A program made the position numbers and the translations under genes. Under the pieces are notes generated by a model that was given only the letters and a program-made list of their open reading frames with translations, did not search any database and was not told the origin of the DNA. Of a stretch of 35,523 nucleotides of DNA, positions 1 through 8,159 are shown one piece after another. The DNA comes from Chloroflexota bacterium (lineage in GTDB: Bacteria; Chloroflexota; Dehalococcoidia; Lucifugimonadales; G022566795): NCBI GenBank assembly GCA_022566795.1, contig JADFIF010000013.1, forward strand, positions 1 to 35,523. The letters run 5' to 3'. Within the stretch, counting starts at the first letter, position 1, and every line of letters begins with the position of its first letter.

Positions 1-467
1 TAAGACCCATAGTAGGGGCCTCCGCTGGTAGCGCACACGCCCATCGAGATGACCCACTTGGGCTCGGCCATCTGCTCGTAGACGCGCTGGATGGCGGGCG
101 CCATCTTCCACGTCACCGTGCCCGCAACTATCATCAGGTCTGCCTGCCTCGGCGACGGCCTGAACGCCTCCATCCCGAAGCGCGCGATATCGAAGCGTGA
201 CATGGCGCTGGCGATCATCTCGAAGGCACAGCACGCGAGGCCGAACGATAGCGGCCACACGGCGGACTTCCTGCCCCAGTTGACCAGAGCGTCGATGGAG
301 CTAACCGCCAGGTTGCGTTTGAGGTCGTCCGGGATCTCGAGGACCGGCTCAGGCAGCGCCTCGGTATGGGTGGCCTTGAGGTCGTTGACAACCCCACCCT
401 CCGTCCTGTCGAGGTCCCAGGTGGTCGTGTACAGGGGAATGGTAACCCCGCCTGCGTCAGAGCTCAT
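1..467 (-). CDS. nuoB: NADH-quinone oxidoreductase subunit B (partial)
   Basis: The reading frame from the ATG at 467 down to position 1 encodes about 155 residues with no stop, so the 3' end lies outside the window. It is the complex I subunit that carries cluster N2 in the peripheral arm at the membrane surface. Visible marks are the tandem cysteines C79-C80 in LACCAFEM, the segment [27 protein letters not shown] and a third ligand C145 in [14 protein letters not shown]; the fourth ligand would be beyond the edge. The first 45 or so residues form an acidic leader longer than in many NuoB proteins. The start follows the nuoA stop by two bases and the GGAGG at the nuoA end serves as ribosome binding site, so the two genes are translationally linked. 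Confidence 0.95.
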   Translation of the reverse strand, partial: MSSDAGGVTIPLYTTTWDLDRTEGGVVNDLKATHTEALPEPVLEIPDDLKRNLAVSSIDALVNWGRKSAVWPLSFGLACCAFEMIASAMSRFDIARFGMEAFRPSPRQADLMIVAGTVTWKMAPAIQRVYEQMAEPKWVISMGVCATSGGPYYGS

Positions 468-469
468 GC

Positions 470-871
470 CTACCTCCACTCCAGTGCTCCTTTCCTCCAC
501 GCGTAGAGCCAACCCACGACGAGAATCCCGACGAACGCGCCCATCTCCACCAGGGCGAAGACCCCGAACTTGGCGGACAGGACACCAAAGCTGGCAGCCC
601 AGGGGAACAGGAACACCACCTCGACGTCAAAGACGACGAAGAGCAGTGCGATGGCGTAGTAGCGGAAGTTGAACTGGCTCCACGTTCCCGACAGCGTTTC
701 GAATCCGCACTCGTAGATGCTCTGCTTGATCGCGCTTGGCCTGTAGGGCCTTATCCCAACCACCGACAGCATCCACGACATCATCAGCATGCCGGTCGGG
801 ACGACCACCGCCACCGCCCCAAACATGGCGATCAACCCGTACTGCCGAAAATAGTCGTCGAGCGCAATCAT
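470..871 (-). CDS. nuoA: NADH-quinone oxidoreductase subunit A
   Basis: This 133-residue protein is the small membrane subunit A of complex I, next to the quinone site. It has three hydrophobic segments (about residues 13-37, 70-92 and 98-123) and the family signature: [12 protein letters not shown] (about 53-64) followed by [23 protein letters not shown], with the conserved acidic residues of the second helix. Length is normal (115-140). It is the first gene of a nuo operon reading leftwards out of the window and is followed by nuoB after two bases. A candidate promoter lies about 90 bases upstream. Confidence 0.95.
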   Translation of the reverse strand: MIALDDYFRQYGLIAMFGAVAVVVPTGMLMMSWMLSVVGIRPYRPSAIKQSIYECGFETLSGTWSQFNFRYYAIALLFVVFDVEVVFLFPWAASFGVLSAKFGVFALVEMGAFVGILVVGWLYAWRKGALEWR

Positions 872-961
872 ACCAGCTTTTCAGCCATCCGCTGCGGTGC
901 GTCCGAACGGCGCATCCGTCCCATCGTGTTCCTTGTTTGGTTATCTTGCTAATTGGGCTGA

Positions 962-991
962 AATATAGCACGCGCCGTCAGCGCGGCGCAA
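962..991 (-). promoter_or_regulatory. candidate nuoA promoter
   Basis: On the minus strand TTGCGC (991-986) is followed after 18 bases by TATATT (967-962). The -10 is good and the -35 is only half matched. The distance to the nuoA start is about 90 bases. This is pattern matching only. Confidence 0.35.
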
Positions 992-1137
992 GTGAAAAAT
1001 CCCACAATCGAGGCCCCCGAAGGCCGCCTCGATTCGCCGTCTCACCCTGCGCCGCCAAGCCTTGGCGCCGTTTTTCGAGGGCTCGCCACGCTCCTTTCCC
1101 TCCCACACGGTCGTCCGCGTTACCACCTGTATAGGAG

Positions 1138-1152
1138 GGGATATACTATCCC
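1138..1152. promoter_or_regulatory. perfect palindrome between divergent promoters
   Basis: GGGATA-TAC-TATCCC is an exact inverted repeat with 6-base arms. It sits 25 bases upstream of the predicted -35 box of the hopanoid locus and upstream of the nuo promoter, a place suited to an operator. No known regulator is recognised. Confidence 0.3.
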
Positions 1153-1176
1153 TTGCAGAAATTTGCGTCGCCTGTA

Positions 1177-1205
1177 TTGACACGGAACAGGGCGGGTGCT
1201 AGGAT
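1177..1205 (+). promoter_or_regulatory. promoter of the hopanoid locus
   Basis: TTGACA (1177-1182), a 17-base spacer and TAGGAT (1200-1205) form a near-consensus housekeeping promoter. Transcription would start near 1212, leaving a leader of about 110 bases before the annotated GTG at 1320, or about 220 bases if an internal ATG is used. Confidence 0.6.
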
Positions 1206-1319
1206 TTGCCATCGTTATTCTATGTAGTCCTACCGCGGAACCCCAGTGTAGTGTGCCTTGGGGTCCTGAGGTAGGCCATCTGGCTCCGGCACAGCGCTGT
1301 ATCAGGTCACTTATCGCGA

Positions 1320-2450
1320 GTGTCGGACGCAGCGTCGATGCCCGATAACGGCAGGTGTCGAAGCACCTGCGGGACTAGGTCTGAGGGTCGGCCGTTGACC
1401 AACGTGGATACGGTGGAGTCACAGTCGGCGGACATGCCGGGCATGTTCCGGCGTTACCGGCCTAGCATCATCCGCGGCTTGCGGCAGGGCCTCGCCAGCG
1501 GCCATCCCCAAGTCTACGACATACTACGCTACTACATGGGCTGGGTCGATGTGGATGGCAATCCCTGCGTTTCCCCGGAGGGAAAGGCCCTTCGGCCTAC
1601 CCTTTGCCTCTTCGCCTGCGAAGCGGCCGGAGGCGCCCCTGGAATGGCCATGCCTGCCGCCGTGGCGCTCGAGTTCATCCACAACTTCTCCTTGATCCAC
1701 GACGATATTCAGGACGGCGACGCCACGCGCCACCACCGGCCAACCGTTTGGGCCGTGTGGGGCGTCGCCAAAGCCCTCGTCGCGGGCAACGTGCTTCGAG
1801 CCGTGGCGGACATGTCGCTATCCGGCCTCCTCGACAAGGGGTTGGACCCTGACCGGACCCTCATGGTCACCGAGGTCCTTACGGAGGCATACCTGGAGAT
1901 GATCGAGGGGCAGTACCTGGACATCTCCTTCGAGGGTCGGCCCGACATTGGGATGTCCGAATACCTGGCCATGATCTCCCGAAAGACGGGCGCGCTGATC
2001 CGCTGCTCCCTTAATCTCGGCGCCGTTATCGCCTCGCACGATTCGAGGACCATCGAGTCGTTCCGCGAGTGCGGCCGGTCCCTCGGCTACGTCTTCCAGA
2101 TCAGAGACGACGTCATGGGCGTGTGGGGCGACTTGGAGCTGACCGGCAAGCCTGTGGGAGATATCCAGCGCAAGAAAAACTCCCTCCCTGTAGTACACGC
2201 CATGTCGCAAGCCAAGGGACAGGATAAAGACGCGCTCGTCGGCATATACGAAAAACAGCATCTGACCGACGATGACGTAGCCACCGTTCTGGACGTAATG
2301 GAAAGGGTAGACACGAGAGGATTCGCCAGCAGACTGGCAGCCGAGCACGGCGAGCAGGCGCTAGAGGCCTTGTCCGGCGTCGAGCTCGCACCCGAGGCGC
2401 GACGAGAGGTCGAGGACCTGGTTGACTTCCTGTTGGTCCGGGACCATTAA
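1320..2450 (+). CDS. polyprenyl (farnesyl/geranylgeranyl-type) diphosphate synthase
   Basis: An all-alpha trans-isoprenyl diphosphate synthase that condenses isopentenyl diphosphate with an allylic diphosphate, here probably supplying the C15 precursor for squalene. The first Asp-rich motif is D128-D129-I-Q-D132 within LIHDDIQDGD. The second is reduced to D263-D264 in IRDDVMGVWGD, followed by TGKPVGDIQRKKNSLP, a variant seen in a bacterial subfamily of these enzymes. The frame opens with GTG at 1320 without a clear ribosome binding site. The first 38 residues are Ser/Thr/Arg-rich and unlike the family, so translation may start at the ATG at 1434 (MPGMFRRYRPSII) or 1443. A perfect 7-bp hairpin (1351-1370) would then lie in the leader. 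Chain length cannot be read from the sequence; the context favours farnesyl diphosphate. Confidence 0.88.
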   Translation: MSDAASMPDNGRCRSTCGTRSEGRPLTNVDTVESQSADMPGMFRRYRPSIIRGLRQGLASGHPQVYDILRYYMGWVDVDGNPCVSPEGKALRPTLCLFACEAAGGAPGMAMPAAVALEFIHNFSLIHDDIQDGDATRHHRPTVWAVWGVAKALVAGNVLRAVADMSLSGLLDKGLDPDRTLMVTEVLTEAYLEMIEGQYLDISFEGRPDIGMSEYLAMISRKTGALIRCSLNLGAVIASHDSRTIESFRECGRSLGYVFQIRDDVMGVWGDLELTGKPVGDIQRKKNSLPVVHAMSQAKGQDKDALVGIYEKQHLTDDDVATVLDVMERVDTRGFASRLAAEHGEQALEALSGVELAPEARREVEDLVDFLLVRDH

Positions 2451-2460
2451 CAGGCCGATG

Positions 2461-2597
2461 AAAAATGGGGAGTGCAGTCCCGGTCCGTCGGGATTGCCGG
2501 GAGTCTGAGGGTGTCCCTCAGATACAAATGTCTTCCCTTTCCTCACTCGAAAGGGCGCCAGAGGAATGGTTGAAGACGTCTTCAGCGCCCTGCTAGC
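2461..2597. repeat. dispersed intergenic repeat, copy 1 (empty form)
   Basis: This region matches 22181-22383 over several blocks: AAAATGGGGAGTGCA near the start, GTGTCCCTCAGATACAAAT at 2511-2529, then TCTTCCC...TTCCTCACTCGAAAGGG, GGCGCC and CAGCGCCC. In this copy TCTGAGGG-TGT-CCCTCAGA (2504-2522) is an intact perfect hairpin, while the other copies carry extra sequence inside the left arm. It ends with a 14-base perfect palindrome TGAAGACGTCTTCA (2571-2584) framed by GGGCGC/GCGCCC. It fills the gap between the isoprenyl synthase gene and hpnH. Confidence 0.75.
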
Positions 2598-2655
2598 GAG
2601 CCGATGAAGATCGAAGGCGTGTTTCGGCGCGGTAACGAAACGAGAGAGGCGTAAC

Positions 2656-3681
2656 ATGGGCAGACCAATTGAGATGGCGGCGCGTCTAGCCTGGTACATA
2701 CTGAAGCAAAAGGTCTCCCTGAGAAAGCGGTTCCCTCTGGTGACGATGTTGGAGCCGCTGGAGAAGTGCAACCTTGCGTGTGAGGGCTGCGGCCGCATCC
2801 GAGAGTACGAGCCCGTCCTCGACCGGGTGGTAACGGTCGACCAGTGCCTCGCCGCTGTTGAGGAGTCCGGGGCTCCCATAGTGTCCATCGCCGGTGGCGA
2901 GCCCACCCTGCACCCGCAGATTCACGACATCGTCAACGGCATCACGGCTCGCAAGAAGTTCGTCTACATGTGCACCAACGCGCTGTTGATGGAGCGGATG
3001 ATGAAGGCCATCCCGCCCTCGAAGTACTTCTGTTTCGTCGTGCACCTGGACGGCATGGAGGAGGCCCACGACAAGTCGGTGTACCGCAAAGGCGTCTTCA
3101 AGATCGCTGTAAGGGGAATCAAGGTCGCCCTCGAGCGAGGCTATCGCGTCACCACCAACACCACCGTCTTCAACGGCTGCGACGAGGACGACCTCATAGA
3201 GATGTTCCAGATGATGACGGACATGGGCATCGAGGGTTGCATGGTCTCCCCCGGATACCAGTACGATATGGTCCCCAACCAGGACCTCTTCATCTCTCGC
3301 CAGCAGGCACGGAAGATCTTCAAGAACGTCCTAGACCCAAAACGCAAGCTCCGGTTCTACAACAATCCCCTCTATCTGGACTTCTTGCGCGGTAACCGAG
3401 AGTACCAGTGCACCGCCTACGCCAACCCAACCTACACGGTGCTGGGTTGGAGGGAGCCCTGCTACCTCCTGGGCGACAGGCATACGCAGGACGTGAATGA
3501 CCTGTTCGACGAAAAGCTCTGGGACCGCTACGGCGTCGGCAAAGACCCGCGATGCGCCAACTGCATGATGCACTGCGGCTTCGAGTCGGCTTCGGTCTTC
3601 GGCGCGCTCAGCAATCCCAAGGACGCCTTCAAAATGCTCCGCGAAGGCGCAGTCCAAAACTCGGGCGTTGGGGCCGGGTAG
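2656..3681 (+). CDS. hpnH: adenosylhopane synthase, radical SAM enzyme HpnH
   Basis: HpnH uses radical SAM chemistry to join the 5'-deoxyadenosyl group to diploptene, giving adenosylhopane, the first step toward extended C35 hopanoids. The cluster-binding motif is C38-x3-C42-x2-C45 (CNLACEGC), followed by the family sequences VSIAGGEPTLH, RKKFVYMCTNALL, VHLDGMEEAHDKSV and VSPGYQYD, and a C-terminal cysteine-containing region (CYLLGD, CANCMMHCGFE). The 341-residue length is normal. The ATG at 2656 follows GAGAGG by 7 bases. A 6-bp inverted repeat GTTTCG/CGAAAC (2621-2641) lies just before the ribosome binding site. hpnG follows after 9 bases. Confidence 0.95.
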   Translation: MGRPIEMAARLAWYILKQKVSLRKRFPLVTMLEPLEKCNLACEGCGRIREYEPVLDRVVTVDQCLAAVEESGAPIVSIAGGEPTLHPQIHDIVNGITARKKFVYMCTNALLMERMMKAIPPSKYFCFVVHLDGMEEAHDKSVYRKGVFKIAVRGIKVALERGYRVTTNTTVFNGCDEDDLIEMFQMMTDMGIEGCMVSPGYQYDMVPNQDLFISRQQARKIFKNVLDPKRKLRFYNNPLYLDFLRGNREYQCTAYANPTYTVLGWREPCYLLGDRHTQDVNDLFDEKLWDRYGVGKDPRCANCMMHCGFESASVFGALSNPKDAFKMLREGAVQNSGVGAG

Positions 3682-3690
3682 CAGGACACT

Positions 3691-4455
3691 TTGCTCGCCA
3701 TCATCGCCGCACTAAAAGAGGAGGTTCGAGGCTACATCAAGAAGGCTTGCTTCACGCCGGTCGCGGAGCAAGGCTTCCTCAGGTTCTACGAGTCGGCATT
3801 GGAGCGCGACACCGTACTTGCCACAGGTGGCGTCGGTCCGCGCCTCGCCCAAGAGGCGACCAGCTACGTCATTGAGCGATACAGCCCTGAGGCGGTTATC
3901 TCCGTAGGATTCTCGGGAGCCGTAAGGGACGGCCTGGAAACAGGCGACGTCCTCATATGCGATAGGCTTCTGTCCGTTGGCGGCCCCGCCGTGCTCTGGC
4001 GGGCTGACGATTTCAGCGAGCGGCCGCCAATCGATATCGGAGTGATGGAAGAGCTCCTAACCGGTGCAGAGGAGACGTGGGATGCATACGAAACGGCTGG
4101 TTGTCTCTCCGTTCCCGAGCTCGTGTCAAACAGCTCGATGAAGGCGTGGATCGGACGCGAGTTCCCAGTCGGCGTCGTAGATATGGAGAGCTACTGGGTG
4201 AGCGAAAAGTGCGCCGAGTACGGAACCCCGCACGTCGCGGTGCGCTCCGTCTTTGACCGGGTCGATCAGACCTTGCCACCGTTTGTTGGAGAGGCCATGT
4301 TCGAGTCGAACGTCCGGCGCCTGGGACGGGCGATGAAGTATGTTGCGACGAAACCGTCGGAGGCGCCTCGGCTTTTCAACCTGGCCTCACAGTCTAAAGT
4401 CGCAAGCGCATCCCTGGGAGGTTTCTTGTGCTCCATCGGACACGGCGCCAGGTAG
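3691..4455 (+). CDS. hpnG: hopanoid-associated phosphorylase HpnG
   Basis: This is a nucleoside-phosphorylase-fold protein of the MTA/SAH nucleosidase superfamily. HpnG releases adenine from adenosylhopane, leading to ribosylhopane. The start is TTG at 3691 (LAIIAALKEEVRGYIKK) with AGGA five bases upstream, which places the typical beta-strand IIAALKEE at the very N terminus. Further marks are ATGGVGPRLAQEA, VISVGFSGAVRDGLETGDVLI, a catalytic-type region VVDMESYWVSEKC (MES for substrate binding) and AVRSVFDRVD. The 254-residue length is ordinary. It lies directly between hpnH and shc, which fixes its role better than its sequence alone. Confidence 0.9.
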   Translation: MLAIIAALKEEVRGYIKKACFTPVAEQGFLRFYESALERDTVLATGGVGPRLAQEATSYVIERYSPEAVISVGFSGAVRDGLETGDVLICDRLLSVGGPAVLWRADDFSERPPIDIGVMEELLTGAEETWDAYETAGCLSVPELVSNSSMKAWIGREFPVGVVDMESYWVSEKCAEYGTPHVAVRSVFDRVDQTLPPFVGEAMFESNVRRLGRAMKYVATKPSEAPRLFNLASQSKVASASLGGFLCSIGHGAR

Positions 4456-4485
4456 CCTAGAGGTTTAAATGGGTCCGCAACCAAT

Positions 4486-6546
4486 ATGGTCGAGATAACG
4501 CGAAAGAGCGATCGCCCGGCGAGGCTGTCCGAACTCGAGGACGCCGTTGAGCGGGCAAAAGAGTTCCTTCTGAACTCCCAATACCCCCAGGGCTACTGGT
4601 GGGGAGAGCTCGAGTCCAACGCCACGATGGAAGCCGAATTTCTGCTGCTGACATACTTCCTGGGCGCTGAAGATGCCGAGCGCTCTCGCAAGCTGGCCAA
4701 TCACATCTTGAGCAGGCAACGGGAAGACGGCACGTGGGGCCAGTTCTACGGCGCCCCCGGCGATTTAAGCACGACCACCGAAAGCTACTTCGCCCTCAAG
4801 CTCGCGGGACTCTCGCCCGACGAGCCCTTTATGCGAGCGGCCCGGGACTTCATTCTCTCTCGCGGTGGCATTCCCAATACCCGCGTGTTCACCAAGATTT
4901 GGCTGGCGCTATTCGGCCAGTGGGAGTGGAAGGGCGTCCCCGTAATGCCCCCCGAGTTCATCCTCCTGCCCAACTGGTTCCCCCTCACCATCTACGACTT
5001 TTCCAGCTGGGCCCGCGCCACGATAGTGCCGCTGCTGATACTGCTGGACCGGAAGCCGGTGGTGGAGGTCCCAGAGTGGGCCCGCATCGATGAGCTGTAC
5101 CCGGCGCCGATCGAGGAGACCGACTACTCTATCGTCAATCCAAGCCGCCTTATCGGCTGGGAGACCTTTTTCTATGCCGGCGACACCGTGCTGCGTCAGC
5201 TCGAGCGGCTGCCCTGGAACCCGGCCAGGTCGCAGGCCATAAAGAAGGCTGAGGAGTGGGTGCTCGACCACCAGCAGGAGGACGGTAGCTGGGGCGGGAT
5301 TCAGCCGCCCTGGGTCTACTCGTTGATGGCGCTCCGGGCCCTGGGCTACTCGCTGGACCACCCTGTAATGGCAAAGGGGCTGGCCGGCTTCGACAATTTC
5401 AGCATCGAGGAAGATGACACGCTGAGAGTGCAGGCCTGCGTGTCGCCGCTGTGGGACACAGGGCTGGCCATGATTGCCCTGCTGGACGCCGACTTGCCGC
5501 CAGACCACCCGGCCGTGACCAAGGCCGCCGAGTGGCTCCTCCAGGAGCAGATACTCAAGTCCGGCGACTGGCAGGTCAAGGCGGGGGCCGTGCAGCCGGG
5601 GGGCTGGGCATTCGAGTTCGAAAACGACCTCTACCCGGACCTGGACGATACGGCCGAGATAGTGATGGCCCTTAACAAGACCGAGGCCAAAGCTGGGGGC
5701 GCCAAACGTGCGGCCGTGGACCGCGCGGTCCAGTGGCTGCTTGGAATGCAGAGCCGCAACGGTGGCTGGGCAGCCTTCGACAAGGACAATAACAAGCACC
5801 TGATCTCCAAAATCCCCTTCGCCGATTTCGGCGAGGCGCTTGACCCCCCCAGCGTCGACGTGACTGCGCACATTCTTGAGATGCTCGGGCAGCTCGGGTA
5901 CGACGCGGGGCATCCCGCCATCGGTAGAGCCCTCGACTACATCGTCTCCGAGCAGGAGGAGGACGGCGCCTGGTTTGGGCGCTGGGGCGTTAACTATATC
6001 TACGGCACCGGCGCGGTGTTGCCCGCGCTGGAGGCCCTGGGCATGGACATGGATACCCCCTGGGTCAGAGACGCCATCCGCTGGGTGATCGAGCACCAGA
6101 ACGAGGACGGCGGATGGGGCGAGAGCTGCGCCTCCTACGTCGACCCGGACTTCAGGGGGCGGGGCCCAAGCACCGCGTCCCAGACGGCGTGGGCACTGCT
6201 CTCTCTGCTATCGGCTGGAGAGGCCGACAACGAGGCGACCCGCCGAGGAGTAGCCTACCTCCTGCGCACCCAACAGTCCGACGGGTCATGGGACGAGCCG
6301 TACTTCACAGGCACAGGATTCCCAGGCTATGGGATCGGGCGGCGGCTGGACCGCTACCTAACTCCTGACGACGAGGGGTACCAGGGCACCGAGCTCCCGG
6401 CGGGGTTCATGATCAACTACCATATGTACAGGAACTACTGGCCCTTAACGGCGCTTGGACGCTATCGGCGGCTCTTGAGAGGCGAGCGGGCGGTTCAAAC
6501 GCCCGGCGTCACACTGGGAAGGTCGTCCATGCCGCCGATAACATGA
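4486..6546 (+). CDS. shc: squalene-hopene cyclase
   Basis: A monotopic membrane enzyme that cyclises squalene to hopene or diplopterol. The protonating DXDD motif is present as D385-L-D-D388 in YPDLDDTAEIVMAL. Several QW repeats are seen (QEDGSWGG, QSRNGGWAAFD, QEEDGAWFGRW, QNEDGGWGESC, QQSDGSWDE), together with active-site stretches GRWGVNYIYGTG and FTGTGFPG, and the C-terminal FMINYHMYRNYWPL. The 686-residue length is within the range for bacterial enzymes. The ATG at 4486 lacks a good ribosome binding site; the ATG at 4469 is out of frame. It lies 30 bases after hpnG in the same transcription direction. Confidence 0.97.
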   Translation: MVEITRKSDRPARLSELEDAVERAKEFLLNSQYPQGYWWGELESNATMEAEFLLLTYFLGAEDAERSRKLANHILSRQREDGTWGQFYGAPGDLSTTTESYFALKLAGLSPDEPFMRAARDFILSRGGIPNTRVFTKIWLALFGQWEWKGVPVMPPEFILLPNWFPLTIYDFSSWARATIVPLLILLDRKPVVEVPEWARIDELYPAPIEETDYSIVNPSRLIGWETFFYAGDTVLRQLERLPWNPARSQAIKKAEEWVLDHQQEDGSWGGIQPPWVYSLMALRALGYSLDHPVMAKGLAGFDNFSIEEDDTLRVQACVSPLWDTGLAMIALLDADLPPDHPAVTKAAEWLLQEQILKSGDWQVKAGAVQPGGWAFEFENDLYPDLDDTAEIVMALNKTEAKAGGAKRAAVDRAVQWLLGMQSRNGGWAAFDKDNNKHLISKIPFADFGEALDPPSVDVTAHILEMLGQLGYDAGHPAIGRALDYIVSEQEEDGAWFGRWGVNYIYGTGAVLPALEALGMDMDTPWVRDAIRWVIEHQNEDGGWGESCASYVDPDFRGRGPSTASQTAWALLSLLSAGEADNEATRRGVAYLLRTQQSDGSWDEPYFTGTGFPGYGIGRRLDRYLTPDDEGYQGTELPAGFMINYHMYRNYWPLTALGRYRRLLRGERAVQTPGVTLGRSSMPPIT

Positions 6547-6559
6547 CTCCAAAATCCAA

Positions 6560-6587
6560 TTGAAAAAACGGCTACCCTTGTGATAGT
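6560..6587 (+). promoter_or_regulatory. candidate internal promoter before the YjbQ-family gene
   Basis: TTGAAA (6560-6565), 16 bases, then GATAGT (6582-6587). This lies in the 99-base gap after shc and could give the second half of the locus (YjbQ, hpnC, hpnD, hpnE) its own transcription. The match is moderate. Confidence 0.3.
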
Positions 6588-6645
6588 GTCCCCCTGATAG
6601 TCTTTGATCGACCAATCGAAGGCATAGGCATAGTGAGGTTCCTTT

Positions 6646-7125
6646 ATGAACGTTAGCGAAGCGCTAGTGCGGACGAACGCATACACCCTGCACGTAGAGT
6701 CGACGTCCGCGCCTCAGTTCATCGATATTACCGAAAAGGTGGAGGGCGTCGTCGAGGAGTCCGGGCTGCGGAGTGGCATCGTCGTCGTCTTCTCCAAGCA
6801 CACGACGGCCGCCATTGTCATTCAGGAGAACGAACCTCTCCTGCTTCAGGACATGGAAAGTCTGCTCGAGCGGAACTCTCCGCGAAACGCGCACTACCGG
6901 CATAACGACTTCGACGTCCGCACCGTCCACATGCACGAGAACGAGTGCCCTAATGGCCATTCCCACTGCCAACACCTTACCCTGGGAACCAGCGAGACCA
7001 TCCCGGTAATCAACGGCAAGCTGGCGTTGGGGGAGTTCCAGTGCCTCTTCATGGTCGAGCTAGACCACGTCAAGGCGCTCGAAGTCGCCCACCGCGAGGT
7101 GTTGGTACAGATCGTGGGAGTGTGA
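6646..7125 (+). CDS. YjbQ/UPF0047 family protein
   Basis: This 159-residue protein belongs to the YjbQ family (UPF0047, TIGR00149), whose members have weak thiamine-phosphate synthase activity; their main role is unsettled. Family marks are GIVVVFSKHTTAAIVIQENEP (about 44-64), ERNSPRNAHYRHND, HMHENECPNGHSHCQHLTLGTSE with the conserved His/Cys/Asn cluster, and LALGEFQCLFMVELD near the end. The ATG at 6646 gives a family-typical N terminus. It sits inside the hopanoid locus between shc and hpnC, and its stop lies at most 8 bases from the hpnC start or overlaps it. Co-expression with hpnC is therefore likely. Whether it acts on hopanoids is unknown. Confidence 0.88.
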   Translation: MNVSEALVRTNAYTLHVESTSAPQFIDITEKVEGVVEESGLRSGIVVVFSKHTTAAIVIQENEPLLLQDMESLLERNSPRNAHYRHNDFDVRTVHMHENECPNGHSHCQHLTLGTSETIPVINGKLALGEFQCLFMVELDHVKALEVAHREVLVQIVGV

Positions 7126-7133
7126 CTGCGTCG

Positions 7134-8021
7134 ATGGACGCGTTGCTCGCGGGCACGCCGTCCCGATGCACGGTGGAGGACGCTTACGCCCTGTGCGAGC
7201 GGCTGGCCAAGAGTCACTACGAGAACTTCACGGTCGGCTCCTGGCTCCTGCCCCGCGAAAGCCGCAAGCACCTCTACGCCCTCTACGCCTTCTGTAGATT
7301 CGTCGACGATCTGGGCGACGAGTTCGAAGGCAACCGCCTGGAGGCTCTGGACTTCTGGGAAGAGGAGATTCATAGCTGCTACGGCGGCACTCCGAAACAC
7401 CCCTACACCATCGCGCTGCAGCAGACCATCTCTGCCTTCGACATTCCCAAAGAGCCCTTTCTCAGGCTCGTTCAGGCCAACCGCATGGACCAGGCCACCT
7501 CGCGGTACGCCACGTACCGGGACCTCGAACGCTACTGCCAGCACTCCGCAAACCCTGTCGGACGTCTGGTGCTTTACGTCGGCGGATATCGCGATCAAGA
7601 GCGCCAAGAGCTTTCGGACTACACGTGTACCGCTCTTCAGCTCGCCAACTTCTGGCAGGACGTGTCGCGCGACTATGCGATGGGCCGAATCTACATCCCG
7701 ACGGAAGACCTGGAGCGTTTCGGGTGTAGCGAACAGCAACTGGCCCTTGGCGTCTCCACGCACGCCTTCCGGGAGCTCATGCGCTTCGAGGTCGACCGCG
7801 CCCGGGAGCTGTTCCGTCGGGGCCTGGGACTCGTGGGCACCCTTGACGGCCATCTTAAACTAGACGTTGCCCTCTTCAGCCTGGGGGGACTGAAGGTCTT
7901 GGATGCCATCGAGCGCCAAGAGTACGATGTGCTTCGACGAAGGCCCAAGGTCTCCAAAGCCGTGAAAATCCGGCTCATGCTGGGAACAATGCTCAAGCTC
8001 AGGCTTCTGGGCAGGGTCTAG
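7134..8021 (+). CDS. hpnC: squalene synthase HpnC
   Basis: HpnC is the head-to-head isoprenoid synthase partner of HpnD and HpnE. In this three-enzyme route HpnD makes presqualene diphosphate, HpnC converts it to hydroxysqualene and HpnE reduces that to squalene. Asp-rich motifs are D58-D59-L-G-D62 in FCRFVDDLGDE and NFWQDVSRDYAMGRIYIP, the family form with Trp after Phe. RLAKSHYENFTVGSWLLP near the N terminus is HpnC-specific. The ATG at 7134 is chosen (295 residues). A GTG at 7122 would overlap the previous stop as GTGA, but the GGGAG just before it leaves too little spacing for that start. Confidence 0.92.
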   Translation: MDALLAGTPSRCTVEDAYALCERLAKSHYENFTVGSWLLPRESRKHLYALYAFCRFVDDLGDEFEGNRLEALDFWEEEIHSCYGGTPKHPYTIALQQTISAFDIPKEPFLRLVQANRMDQATSRYATYRDLERYCQHSANPVGRLVLYVGGYRDQERQELSDYTCTALQLANFWQDVSRDYAMGRIYIPTEDLERFGCSEQQLALGVSTHAFRELMRFEVDRARELFRRGLGLVGTLDGHLKLDVALFSLGGLKVLDAIERQEYDVLRRRPKVSKAVKIRLMLGTMLKLRLLGRV

Positions 8022-8159
8022 GTGCTTGGTGAACCCGTAGAGCCCCTCATTCCCCAGCCCTTCGACCAGAGCCTGTCCAGAGCTCGTTGAAGGGCTCAGG
8101 ACAGGGCTAAGCCTTCCTCCGTTGAGGCCGTAAGCGTCAGTCCAATCCGCTGAACCCGA
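8022..8159. other. hpnC-hpnD gap with repeat module
   Basis: This 138-base gap, unusual inside an otherwise compact gene row, is largely filled by two interleaved inverted repeats (8056-8108). No promoter stands out for hpnD. A stem in this position could terminate or process the transcript. Confidence 0.5.
8056..8108 (-). repeat. isolated CCTGAGC...GTCGAAGG module with interleaved inverted repeats
   Basis: AGCCCTTC (8056-8063) pairs with GAAGGGCT (8089-8096). AGCCTGTCC (8070-8078) pairs with GGACAGGGCT (8099-8108) apart from one extra base. Read on the minus strand the region begins CCCTGTCCTGAGC and ends GTCGAAGGG, the same ends as the modules embedded in the repeats at 22229, 22309 and 31135. 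Confidence 0.6.

Larger units (their letters stand above)
872..1319. other. divergent intergenic region nuoA / isoprenyl synthase
   Basis: This 448-base gap separates the leftward nuo operon from the rightward hopanoid locus. It holds a candidate promoter for each side, a perfect 15-base palindrome at 1138-1152 and an inverted repeat CGCCAAG-C-CTTGGCG at about 1050-1064 followed by a T5 run. No convincing gene is visible; the open frames here are short and lack family resemblance. Confidence 0.6.

Noticed and set aside
4909-6096. 395-residue open frame antisense to squalene-hopene cyclase
   Set aside because: It is a shadow of the GC-rich shc gene: low-complexity Val/Gly/Leu/His-rich sequence, no family resemblance, while the plus strand gives a full cyclase.
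6894-7853. 319-residue open frame antisense to the YjbQ and hpnC genes
   Set aside because: It spans two convincing genes on the other strand and has no recognisable domain.
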